A DNA stretch of 64,000 nt. It comes from Lachnospiraceae bacterium. Its GTDB lineage: Bacteria; Bacillota; Clostridia; Lachnospirales; Lachnospiraceae. The DNA lies in the NCBI GenBank assembly GCA_015057455.1, contig SVEH01000001.1, positions 149,934 through 213,933 on the forward strand, given 5' to 3'. The first letter of the stretch is position 1. Each line of letters begins with the position of its first letter. This document shows positions 26,406 to 34,876 of this stretch, piece by piece. Position numbers and translations under genes: made by a program. Below the pieces are notes generated by a model that saw nothing but the letters and a program-made list of their open reading frames with translations, did not search any database and was not told the origin of the DNA.

Positions 26406-27923
26406 TCATCTACTTTTTTCTTTATTCTCACTGTTATTATAATCACATTTAAAATTTATATTTTTTCCTATTTGTTTCTCTTCCTTATCCTGTACAACAT
26501 TCTCCTCTCTACCTTCTTCATTTTTAACAATATTATCTTTTATAAGTTCCTTAGCTATTCTTAACTCCCTTCTATTATTTGTCTCAATCTCTCTTATCTT
26601 AGCAATCTCATTCTTATAATATGCTTTAATATTCTCAACCTCACTATACGAATAACCTTGCTCCTTCAAACTAGTTTCTAACTCTATCCATCTTCTATGT
26701 TCATCTTCAAAATTCTTATCCCCACCTTCATAACATCTTTCACATACTTCTATATCTTTCATCTCCTCATATATAGCAAATAATTCATTATACTTTGCCC
26801 TTGCCTTATATATCTTAGACTTATTTGTAATTACCATCTTCTTGTCATCTAATAGATTCTCATTAACAGCTATCAAATCATCAATTGTATGTATATTATG
26901 TCTAACTAGAAACAAATACTGTTGTTGGTACTTATGCATCTTCTTTATCTCGTCCTTATACTTCCATGCCTGACTATATTGTTTCTTCTTAAGTTTTCCT
27001 ATACGATACAGTTTTGCATAATATTTTATTTGAAGATTGCTTAGTTTTGTCCTTTTAACTCTTTTAACTTTGCAGTAAACTATTTTTCCCACATCATGCT
27101 TTGGACCATAACTATTAGCTATATCTTCATTAATTATTCTTGTTCTTATAGAATCTTCTGTATAATCATCACCTAAAGTTTTACACCTTTTAAACCTTTG
27201 CATTCCTGGAGGCTTTATAGCAAGATACTTACCTTCTCCATTAGTATTCTTAACTTCATAACCTTTATCAATAAGCATATCAATAAATCCTTCATATGAT
27301 GCAGCTTGAATAATACAAGCATCTATGTCTCTTTTTATCATATCTGACCATACAACTTTAACTTCTTTTTCTTCTTTCCATTTTTCATATCTAACACTAT
27401 TATCTATTTTTTCTTTACCACTTTCTTCTCTTCCTTCCTCTATGTCTATAGTTGATAAGTTATATTCCTTACATAATCTATTAGTTATTGGTTGAATATA
27501 TTTAAACCAATCTCCTTTCTCATATCTATACTTTTTACCTGTCCTAAATGAAACACTATTAAATACTACATGTGAATGAATATGATCTGTATTATCATGA
27601 ACTGCATATACTAACTCATAGTCATTGCCTAAATATTCTTCTGCAAATCTTCTTGTTATTTCAAATACAGTATCTGCATCTGTTTCTCCATCTTTAAATG
27701 ATAATATTATGTGATAACCTTGGCGTTTATTATTCTTACCAAATAACTTTTTAGTTTCTTGCATCTGCTCATAAGCATAATCAACTATACAATTAATTCC
27801 TGATACTAATCTTCCTTTCTGTGTTTTTTCTGGATCTATAATATAATTTATAGTTGATTTTAAATGTCTTCCATGAAAACTTGTCCCACAATCTTTCATA
27901 TGTAGTATTTTACTTACTGCCAT
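26406..27923 (-). CDS. MOBP-type relaxase
   Basis: The 505-residue protein has the relaxase layout: an N-terminal catalytic region with a probable nicking tyrosine near residue 27 (STINYIID) and the metal-binding histidine motif HDNTDHIHSH (109-118), followed by VVFN and KYRYEKGDWFKYIQP. The C-terminal 300 residues are helical and charged. It nicks and pilots DNA at the origin of transfer. It overlaps the upstream MobC gene by ten bases, so both are translated together. Length and order match Tn1549-like elements. Confidence 0.92.
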   Translation of the reverse strand: MAVSKILHMKDCGTSFHGRHLKSTINYIIDPEKTQKGRLVSGINCIVDYAYEQMQETKKLFGKNNKRQGYHIILSFKDGETDADTVFEITRRFAEEYLGNDYELVYAVHDNTDHIHSHVVFNSVSFRTGKKYRYEKGDWFKYIQPITNRLCKEYNLSTIDIEEGREESGKEKIDNSVRYEKWKEEKEVKVVWSDMIKRDIDACIIQAASYEGFIDMLIDKGYEVKNTNGEGKYLAIKPPGMQRFKRCKTLGDDYTEDSIRTRIINEDIANSYGPKHDVGKIVYCKVKRVKRTKLSNLQIKYYAKLYRIGKLKKKQYSQAWKYKDEIKKMHKYQQQYLFLVRHNIHTIDDLIAVNENLLDDKKMVITNKSKIYKARAKYNELFAIYEEMKDIEVCERCYEGGDKNFEDEHRRWIELETSLKEQGYSYSEVENIKAYYKNEIAKIREIETNNRRELRIAKELIKDNIVKNEEGREENVVQDKEEKQIGKNINFKCDYNNSENKEKSR

Positions 27924-28240
27924 TTTTCTGTAACCTCTTTTACAGCTTTAGTTATTGATTTTAAATACGATATAAGTCGTAACTTATCATCGGTAGAGTA
28001 AAAATCACAATTATGGTTATATACTATCTGATTTATGTTTACTCCTATTCTATTTATTTCATTTATTAATTCCTTACATAATCCTCTAAGTTTTGGATAA
28101 TCTTTAGGTTTTTGACTAATCATTAATCTAAGATACTCTGCTTCACTCATATTAGCTTCTTTTGACTTATATGCTAACATCTGCGCTTGCTCTGGTGTTA
28201 ATCTTAATGTTTTTCTCACACTATAATTCTTATCTGACAT
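27914..28240 (-). CDS. MobC-family relaxosome protein
   Basis: The 108-residue protein has a ribbon-helix-helix-like N-terminus (LRLTPEQAQMLAYKSKEANMSEAEYLR) and the C-terminal MobC motif with GVNINQIVYNHN. It should bind the origin of transfer and help the relaxase open DNA. The gene lies directly between the relaxase and the stem-loop region upstream and has a GGAGGAGT ribosome site. Confidence 0.9.
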   Translation of the reverse strand: MSDKNYSVRKTLRLTPEQAQMLAYKSKEANMSEAEYLRLMISQKPKDYPKLRGLCKELINEINRIGVNINQIVYNHNCDFYSTDDKLRLISYLKSITKAVKEVTEKWQ

Positions 28241-28306
28241 AATACTCCTCCATTTCTCCCTCTCACAATTCTTCTTGATTTACCCTAGGGGTACATGGCA
28301 AGATAC

Positions 28307-28360
28307 GCATTTAAGACGTCACCTTCTTAAATGCTACTTGTTAGGGGCATAATCCCCTAA
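28307..28360. other. Origin-of-transfer-like stem-loop pair
   Basis: Two perfect inverted repeats lie about 70-120 bp upstream of MobC: GCATTTAAG with its complement (28307-28315 and 28326-28334) and TTAGGGG with its complement (28341-28347 and 28354-28360). MOBP origins of transfer typically lie just upstream of mobC and carry such stems beside the nick site. The exact nick site is not identified. Confidence 0.6.
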
Positions 28361-28383
28361 ACCCCCTCTTATAATTATTTTGT

Positions 28384-28581
28384 CTGTCAAAACCGGTACC
28401 ATTTTTTATTAATACTGTCAAATACGGTACCAATAATTAAAACTGCTATCGCTAATCGGTACCACTTTTTCAGACAAAAATCATATATTTATATATGGAC
28501 TGTCAAATGTGCAACCCATTTTCTCATATACAGTCAAATGCGGTACCAACATAACATTTTAGCTGTCATATCTGGTACCAC
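28384..28581. repeat. Iteron-like direct repeats (GTCAAA...GGTACC), two triplets
   Basis: Six related units of about 18 bp share the plan CTGTCAAATnCGGTACCA. The GGTACC core, or its degenerate form GCAACC, begins at 28395, 28426, 28458, 28511, 28542 and 28574. Spacings are 31, 32, 53, 31 and 32 bp, so two triplets have the same internal spacing and are offset by 116 bp. Spacing near three helical turns fits a protein array. The site lies between the origin-of-transfer stems and the RadC-like gene. Confidence 0.8.
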
Positions 28582-28599
28582 ATTTAGACTAATATATAT

Positions 28600-29143
28600 T
28601 TATCTAGACTTTTCTTCTGCTACTAACTGTGTGCTAAATTCTAAGTCTTTATAATCTTTCTTTAGATATACATATGGATTATTTAATATATCTTTTTTCT
28701 TAAAACTAAAGTATTTAGTATTATCACCTCCAACAATTATATGATCTAAAATAGGTATGCCGACTAAGTCGCATACCTGGATTAATTTATCTGTAAGCAT
28801 TGTGTCTACAGATGATGGTTTTAATGAACCGCTAGGGATGGTTATGTATTAGCATTATCTTAGCTGCATTAGATAATATGCTTGTCTTAAGGATTTCTCT
28901 TGGATGTGCTATAGTCTGGTCTAATGCTCCTACACTTACAAAACTACAGTTAATTGGTGTTCCATCTGTCTTTAGATTAATTACTCCTAATACTTCTCTA
29001 TCAAGTTCACACATATATTCTCCCATAAGGTCCACTGCATCTTCTGGTTTCATAATTGGATGTTCTGAAATAATAGGAGCATCTTTTACTAATCTAATAG
29101 AGACAACATCCATCTTATAAGGATTATTCTCTTTTTCTTTCAT
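28600..29143 (-). pseudogene. Frameshifted RadC/JAB-domain gene
   Basis: Two frames together encode one JAB/MPN (RadC-like) protein. The first, from ATG 29143 (AAGGAG ribosome site), runs from MKEKENNPYKMDVVSIRL to LIHNHP and stops at TAG near 28832. The second continues SGSLKPSSVD, TMLTDKLIQVCDLVGIP, LDHIIVGG to the stop at 28600. One extra C in a CCC run at the HNHP codons breaks the frame inside the metal-binding HNHPSG...D motif. RadC-like proteins of ICEs often protect or process DNA. The gene is inactive unless the extra base is a sequencing error or the ribosome slips. Confidence 0.8.
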
Positions 29144-29258
29144 ACTCACGCTCCTTTTCAAAATCCACTTGAATAAAGAATTCTTCATCTTTATCATATG
29201 AATCCATAAACTTAATTAGTTCTTCCATAGTCATTGCTATACTTTTTTTACTCTCCAT
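29124..29258 (-). CDS. Small protein overlapping the RadC-like gene start
   Basis: A 44-codon frame starts at ATG 29258 with a strong GGAGGGA ribosome site four bases upstream and ends at TAA 29124, overlapping the RadC-like start by 20 bp. The product (MESKKSIAMTMEELIKFMD..., acidic, helical) is unrecognised. Its start signal and overlap suggest a real gene coupled to the RadC-like gene. Confidence 0.55.
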   Translation of the reverse strand: MESKKSIAMTMEELIKFMDSYDKDEEFFIQVDFEKEREYERKRE

Positions 29259-29328
29259 ACTTCCCTCCATTCACTTTTAAAATAGGATGTAACTTATATA
29301 CCTTAAGCCATATTTCTATATAACTTCC

Positions 29329-30330
29329 CTATCTTGAAGGACCATCTATATCATATGAACCATTTGTTTCTGCAACCATACCATCTAATCGTTTATTAGG
29401 ATTATTAGATGCAAGTGATACCTGCTTTGTTTCTTTATCATAAAAGTATACTTGATTAGATAATCTATCCTTAAGTTCTACTTGATCCATATTTATACTT
29501 TCAACCATCTCTGCTAGTTCATTTGGGTCTCCTAGTTCAGACGATATTGCTATACACTCGTGTACACTACTTGGCATTATATAAATGTCACTTTCAAATA
29601 TATTAGATAACTCTTCTAAACCTTCTTCGTATAACATTGCCGAAGCCCCATTTACACCTATTTCATTAGATATAACATACATTTGCTTCTTTGCAGGTAG
29701 AGTATTAAGCATTATTTCTGCAAGTTCACATGGCATGCCATCCTTCATCATAATGTCCATTAACACTTCTCCCATAGGTCTAACAGCTATAGGTAAAAGT
29801 TTCTTTGTATTTTCTTTTGCTGCATCAAATAATTGATTCTCTGATAATCCTAACTGCTTTGCAACATTATCTTTAATTAATATACTTGCTAATCCTTCAT
29901 CATTTCTATTTACAACCCATCTATATATTATTGATAGGTCCTGAAATTCTCTATGAGGTACATGCTCTAACATTTCCTTATTTTGCTCTGTATTGATTAG
30001 TTGAAATACTATATTATCCTTAGCATTTTCAAAGTCTAAGTCTGGGATTATTTTATCCTTTTCCTTCACAGCTCTTACTATTACACCTGCAACATCTCTT
30101 AATATATCATCAATCTGCTCTCCATTTTTATACTGTTCATACATTGTATTTATGTATACTGTTGGTGACACACTCATTCCACTTTCTGTAGAGCGAAAAT
30201 TTATTGCATCTAATGTTTGATTTACTTTCTCAACCTTATGAGAATCCCACTCCATACTTCTATATGGTTCTGGCACATATTCCTTTAGTTGTTCTTCAAC
30301 CACCTTTTTAAATTCTTGATACTCCATCAT
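29329..30330 (-). CDS. DUF5688-family protein
   Basis: The 333-residue cytoplasmic protein matches the DUF5688 pattern common on Lachnospiraceae mobile elements: MEYQEFKKVVEEQL at the start, SPTVYINTMYEQYKNG, then FQLINTEQNKEMLEHVPHREFQDLSIIYRW and later MYVISNEIGVNGASAML. Function unknown. A GGAGG ribosome site precedes ATG 30330. The 156-bp leader is hairpin-rich (see next entry). Confidence 0.85.
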   Translation of the reverse strand: MMEYQEFKKVVEEQLKEYVPEPYRSMEWDSHKVEKVNQTLDAINFRSTESGMSVSPTVYINTMYEQYKNGEQIDDILRDVAGVIVRAVKEKDKIIPDLDFENAKDNIVFQLINTEQNKEMLEHVPHREFQDLSIIYRWVVNRNDEGLASILIKDNVAKQLGLSENQLFDAAKENTKKLLPIAVRPMGEVLMDIMMKDGMPCELAEIMLNTLPAKKQMYVISNEIGVNGASAMLYEEGLEELSNIFESDIYIMPSSVHECIAISSELGDPNELAEMVESINMDQVELKDRLSNQVYFYDKETKQVSLASNNPNKRLDGMVAETNGSYDIDGPSR

Positions 30331-30486
30331 ATATTCCTCCTTATACTGAAGCTTTGTTTTACAAAGCGTAAGTTACGCGAGCAAAATCTCAAATTTTGCT
30401 CTGTGATAAACGAAACTTTGGGCCTCTGGCACAAATTTCTGTATGAATAAATCATCGCATCAGCATGATTTTTCATACTTTCCTCC
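30331..30486 (-). promoter_or_regulatory. Hairpin-rich leader between the adhesin and DUF5688 genes
   Basis: Three stems stand side by side on the minus strand ahead of the DUF5688 ribosome site: GAGCAAAAT with its complement (30379-30387 and 30393-30401), GCGTA with TACGC (30366-30378), and CTTTGT with ACAAAG (about 30353-30366). Together they could form a structured leader or attenuator. I do not recognise a known riboswitch. Confidence 0.4.
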
Positions 30487-33400
30487 TTATTCTCTATTCT
30501 TTCTCTTTTTCTTCAATCTTCCACTCATATAACCTAGTAAAAATGATGATATAGTTGCTATAACTCCATATATAAACATGTTGCTGTTATCTCCTGTCTT
30601 TGGTGTATCTATAACTGTATCTATTTTTTCTTCTACTATCTCTACTTCTATTGGATAATTTTTAAATGTTGTTTTAAATACTAATTTTTCTTTATCAGCA
30701 TTATATAAAGCATCTATTTCATATACCTCATCAGATTTTTCATAACCTTTAGGTGCTGATATTTCTTTTACATAATACTTTCCTAGTGGCAAATCAGCTT
30801 TAAATATAGCTTGTCCTTTTATATTACTTTTAGCTACTTCTACTAATTCATTTGCTTTTACTATTATTACTCCATCACTATTTACTATGTCTTCTTTAGC
30901 ATATAAACCAAAAATACCACCTTTAAGAGCTTTATTTGTGTTACCATCTACTTTGTTAATGATAACTTCAACCTTTTGTCTCTCATTGGTGATATTCATA
31001 CCTGCATATACAACATCTGTATATTGATCTATATATGATACATCTGCATCAATTTTTTCTGTATTTAAAATAAATCCATCTAATGTATTTGTCTCTATTA
31101 AATAGTATTTACCAAGAGGTAATTTATCCATTATTGCTAACCCATTTTCATCACTCTCTATAGTTCCTATAAAATCATCTGCTTTATGATAAATTATATT
31201 TAAACCATCTGGGCTAACTATATCCTCTTTTGCATATACATTAAACCTAACTCCACTTAACATCTGCTGTTTATAATTAAATGTTAAATCTAGCATATTA
31301 TCAACTAAAGCACTTAATACCTTATCTACACTATCTAATACTTCTCCATCTTTAGTTATTACTATTGTTCCTGTAGGAACTTCATCTTTCATAACTACCT
31401 TTTGAATCTCTGCTGTATCTTCTACTGTAAACTCTATATCTTCTGCTTTAAGATAACCAACAGGCGCTAATTCTTCTACTAATTTATATGTTTCTCCAAC
31501 TATAAGTTTCTTAATTATATGTGGTTTTTTTGCCTCTGATATCCAGGTATCTACTAGCTCTCCCTCCTTATTAAACACGCTTAATCTTGCTCCACTTAGC
31601 TCTACACCACTAGTTATATCTGTCTTTGTAAATTCAAATGTAGTAGGTGTATTTTTAAATACACTATTATATACAGTCTCCTTCTTATCCTGCCCTTCAT
31701 ATTCTGTTGCAAATGTTATAACTTCATCTGATGATACATATCCTTTAGGTTGCTTTGATTCTTTTACTATATAATTGGCAAATGGATAATTTTTTATAAA
31801 TTGGACTACACCTTCACTATTAGATACAGCTATTTCAAGTAATGTATCCTTTGCTACTATAACATCTCCATATATGTTACAGATATCTTCATCTGCATAT
31901 AGACTAAACTCTGCTCCTTCAATAAATGAATTATCTTCTACATCTAGCTTATCTACAGACATCTTTACCTTTTGTCTATCATTAATAAACTCTATACATT
32001 CTTTTATAACTGGTGTCTTATCATCTTTATATGAAAATGTTACTTCTTTAAGTTCATTATCAAGTGTATATCCGTATGGTGCTTCAATCTCTACTACTTC
32101 GTATTTTCCTAATGGTATATCTTTTAATACTGCTTTTCCTTCGTCATCTGTTTCTAATGTTGCTATCAAATCCCCTTTTTTATAATAAGTTATTCTATTT
32201 CCTTTACTATCTAATTGATTATCAGCTGTATAGATATCTTCTGCTACATATATTTCATACTTAGCTCCTTTTAGTCCTCTCATTTCATAAATAAATTCTT
32301 TTTCTACTTCATCGAAACCAACTAGCACTTCACCCTTTTTTAATAAACTAAGTTCTCCTACTACTGGTTCATCTTCATACTCTACAGTGATTATTGCATC
32401 ATTTGTCTCTTGATCTATTTCATAAAAAGTATTAGTATCTATGGCAACTTCTATAGTCTTATCATTTAACACATATCCATACGGTGCTGTTACTTCTTCA
32501 ATTCGATAATTACCTACTTTTATATTATTTGGCAACACCAAATCTCCATCTTCATCTGTAAAAAATGTTTTATGTGTTTTCTTGGATGGATAAGTTGTAA
32601 TCATTTCAACATATTTATCATTATCCATATCATATATTTTAAATTCTGCATTAGGTACTAATACTGTCTTTTTAGTATCTGCATCTTTCTTAATGATACG
32701 AAGTTTTGCACTAAATTTTCTATCTATAAACACTCTCCATGTCTGAGGTGTACTGGGATTATGTTCTGTTATATTTACTTCAAATGGTTTTATAGTCTTA
32801 TAATTATGTGGTGTATCTGTCTCAACTACTATGTACGTTCCATAAGGAAGTGGGCTAGTAACTAGATATCCTTTATCATCTGTATAAAGCTTTGTCTCTC
32901 CATTTGCACCGATAACTACTGGCGATGAATTATTAAAGTCATAAGTTCCATCTGCTTTTTTCTTCAATGCTGACTTTAGATATGCACTAAATCCTGCATT
33001 TTTAAGAAGCTCTGCCTCTGTATTTTCCCCATCATCACCTATCTTAATTATCTGAAAAGGTTGTTTAATTACTTGTTCTTTAGAAGTTATACTTTTTGAT
33101 ACTTCTACTACAGTGTCTCCACCATACTCACACTTTACATCATATTCAGTTATATCTACTAGATAACCTACTGATGGAGTAATTTCTTTCACATAATAAT
33201 TGCCTAAATATAGTTTATCTATATACGCTTGTCCTTTATCATCTGTTGTTAATTTAGTAATTAATTCTCCTGCCTTATATATAGTTCCTGTTTCTCCATC
33301 TGGATGAACTATATCATTTCTTGCATATAAACCATATACCGCACCCTTAAGTGTTGCATCACCTTGTGGTGTAGCTTTATTCAATTCTTTATCAACTTTA

Positions 33401-34605
33401 TTAACCGTTATCTTTGCTAATTGCTCCATATTAGATACTGAAACTGATGTAGTTTTACCTGCTTTGATACTAAGCGTAGTAACTGCATCACTTACAATAT
33501 AACCATTAGGAGCTGATATTTCCTTCACATAATATGTTCCTTGAACTAAGCCACTAGTCTTAACTGATCCATCATCTGTAGTAGTTACTTTTTCTACGAA
33601 CTCTGTACATTTACTATCTGAATATACGCCATAAGTTGCTCCTTTTAACGCTACTCCTGTTGTCTCATCCTTTTTTGTAATCTTTCCATAACCAATGTTC
33701 TCTGTTTTTACCTTTATATATGACTTAACAGCTTCTACTTCTGGTTTTTCTGAGATAAACTCTTGATAATTAGATTTATCTATAACCCAATACACACAAC
33801 TTTCCACAGTCTTAACTGCGCCTACATTAGACTTAAATGTTCCTACAGTTACCGATGTATCCACAGATGTAGTATAAATGGTTATATTATTTCCACTTTT
33901 TTCCACTTTGTATCCACTTAATGTGAAATCATAGTTTGATAAAGACTTATTACTATCAGTTAATGTAATCTCAAATCTTTCTTTATCTTCATTCCATTTA
34001 AGTTCATATGTCTTAGCATCACTTTTATCTTTGGACGAAAAGCTAGGCACCTTAGCATTATAAGATTTATCTATCTTATCTCTTACACTTTCATAATAAT
34101 CATATGAAGCAGATGCATCTGGTGCTGAATTACATATCTTTCTTGCCGCTGAATCTCCACCAGAAGTACCAAACAAATCAGCTTCAATAATCCATACAAG
34201 AGATTGTGTTGCTATAAACTTATTGCATTGATCACTGGTTGGATATGTCTCAGAACTAGCACTAAATCCATAATACATACACAGTTCTAGTAACTTCTCT
34301 TGCTTAGATGAAAGACTAGTCTTAGGACTACTATTACTAGCCATTGTCTGTCCTCCATCTACACTCTTTCCATAATTCATACAATAAGCAGAATTACCAT
34401 CAATCATGGCATAGAATACTTCTCCATGGTCATAACCTGCTTTTAACTCACTAACTACACCCACTTTACTAGTTGATGCATACCATAAAGATACATTTGC
34501 TTTACTACTTGCTGCAAATGAAACTGTAACCTTAGAAAAAATCATTGTAACTATAATTGCCATGGCAACTAAACTTGCCATAAATCTTCTTAATTTAAAT
34601 TTCAT
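30487..34605 (-). CDS. Large SpaA/Cna-B-repeat adhesin with thioester domain and sortase-type anchor
   Basis: The start at ATG 34605 has an AAGGAGGA ribosome site. A signal peptide (RRFMASLVAMAIIVTMIFSK) leads a thioester-type domain, with Cys in SAYCMNYG and Gln in ATQSLVWI. About nine SpaA/Cna-B repeats follow from residue 290 onward, each with a Lys-bearing opening strand (such as KITKKDETTG), a G..Y.(I/V)Y segment and a Y.VKE..AP.GY ending, so each may form an isopeptide bond. The C-terminus has a TPKTGD sorting-like motif, a hydrophobic span and a basic tail. It probably aids cell-cell contact for conjugation or host attachment. Length is about 1,370 residues. Confidence 0.9.
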   Translation of the reverse strand: MKFKLRRFMASLVAMAIIVTMIFSKVTVSFAASSKANVSLWYASTSKVGVVSELKAGYDHGEVFYAMIDGNSAYCMNYGKSVDGGQTMASNSSPKTSLSSKQEKLLELCMYYGFSASSETYPTSDQCNKFIATQSLVWIIEADLFGTSGGDSAARKICNSAPDASASYDYYESVRDKIDKSYNAKVPSFSSKDKSDAKTYELKWNEDKERFEITLTDSNKSLSNYDFTLSGYKVEKSGNNITIYTTSVDTSVTVGTFKSNVGAVKTVESCVYWVIDKSNYQEFISEKPEVEAVKSYIKVKTENIGYGKITKKDETTGVALKGATYGVYSDSKCTEFVEKVTTTDDGSVKTSGLVQGTYYVKEISAPNGYIVSDAVTTLSIKAGKTTSVSVSNMEQLAKITVNKVDKELNKATPQGDATLKGAVYGLYARNDIVHPDGETGTIYKAGELITKLTTDDKGQAYIDKLYLGNYYVKEITPSVGYLVDITEYDVKCEYGGDTVVEVSKSITSKEQVIKQPFQIIKIGDDGENTEAELLKNAGFSAYLKSALKKKADGTYDFNNSSPVVIGANGETKLYTDDKGYLVTSPLPYGTYIVVETDTPHNYKTIKPFEVNITEHNPSTPQTWRVFIDRKFSAKLRIIKKDADTKKTVLVPNAEFKIYDMDNDKYVEMITTYPSKKTHKTFFTDEDGDLVLPNNIKVGNYRIEEVTAPYGYVLNDKTIEVAIDTNTFYEIDQETNDAIITVEYEDEPVVGELSLLKKGEVLVGFDEVEKEFIYEMRGLKGAKYEIYVAEDIYTADNQLDSKGNRITYYKKGDLIATLETDDEGKAVLKDIPLGKYEVVEIEAPYGYTLDNELKEVTFSYKDDKTPVIKECIEFINDRQKVKMSVDKLDVEDNSFIEGAEFSLYADEDICNIYGDVIVAKDTLLEIAVSNSEGVVQFIKNYPFANYIVKESKQPKGYVSSDEVITFATEYEGQDKKETVYNSVFKNTPTTFEFTKTDITSGVELSGARLSVFNKEGELVDTWISEAKKPHIIKKLIVGETYKLVEELAPVGYLKAEDIEFTVEDTAEIQKVVMKDEVPTGTIVITKDGEVLDSVDKVLSALVDNMLDLTFNYKQQMLSGVRFNVYAKEDIVSPDGLNIIYHKADDFIGTIESDENGLAIMDKLPLGKYYLIETNTLDGFILNTEKIDADVSYIDQYTDVVYAGMNITNERQKVEVIINKVDGNTNKALKGGIFGLYAKEDIVNSDGVIIVKANELVEVAKSNIKGQAIFKADLPLGKYYVKEISAPKGYEKSDEVYEIDALYNADKEKLVFKTTFKNYPIEVEIVEEKIDTVIDTPKTGDNSNMFIYGVIATISSFLLGYMSGRLKKKRKNRE

Positions 34606-34646
34606 TAAAATCCTCCTTAAAATATCTTTTTGTTGTACTAAAAAAA

Positions 34647-34665
34647 CAGGCATATGATAGCCTGC
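34647..34665 (-). terminator. Terminator-like hairpin upstream of the adhesin gene
   Basis: A six-base stem (GCAGGC with GCCTGT) with an eight-base loop is followed on the minus strand by a run of seven Ts. It lies 42-60 bp upstream of the adhesin start and may terminate or attenuate transcription from the kinase gene. Confidence 0.55.
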
Positions 34666-34772
34666 TTTTAATATTTATGTGTTATTAACACTTACTTTTT
34701 ATTCGTTTTGTTGGTCTATCTCTCACCCTAAACTTCATAATACTCCTTCTTTCTATTAATTTAACTATAATT

Positions 34773-34798
34773 AAAGCTATGTTTCTCAACATAGCTTT
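34773..34798. terminator. Hairpin downstream of the Ser/Thr kinase gene
   Basis: Perfect 11-bp arms (AAAGCTATGTT and complement) flank a four-base loop, 80-100 bp after the kinase stop. The following minus-strand sequence is AT-rich but has no clean T-run, so the call as terminator is tentative. Confidence 0.5.
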
Positions 34799-34876
34799 GT
34801 CTCTTAACATCCTAATAACTAGAATCCTCTTTTGCTCTATATCTTTATTATCAAATAAATTTATATAAATATTAAA

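Noticed and set aside
28384..28581. Regularly spaced repeats resembling a CRISPR array
   Set aside because: Units are only about 18 bp, diverge from each other, and the intervals are 12-14 bp, too short for spacers; no cas genes are near. Iterons fit better.
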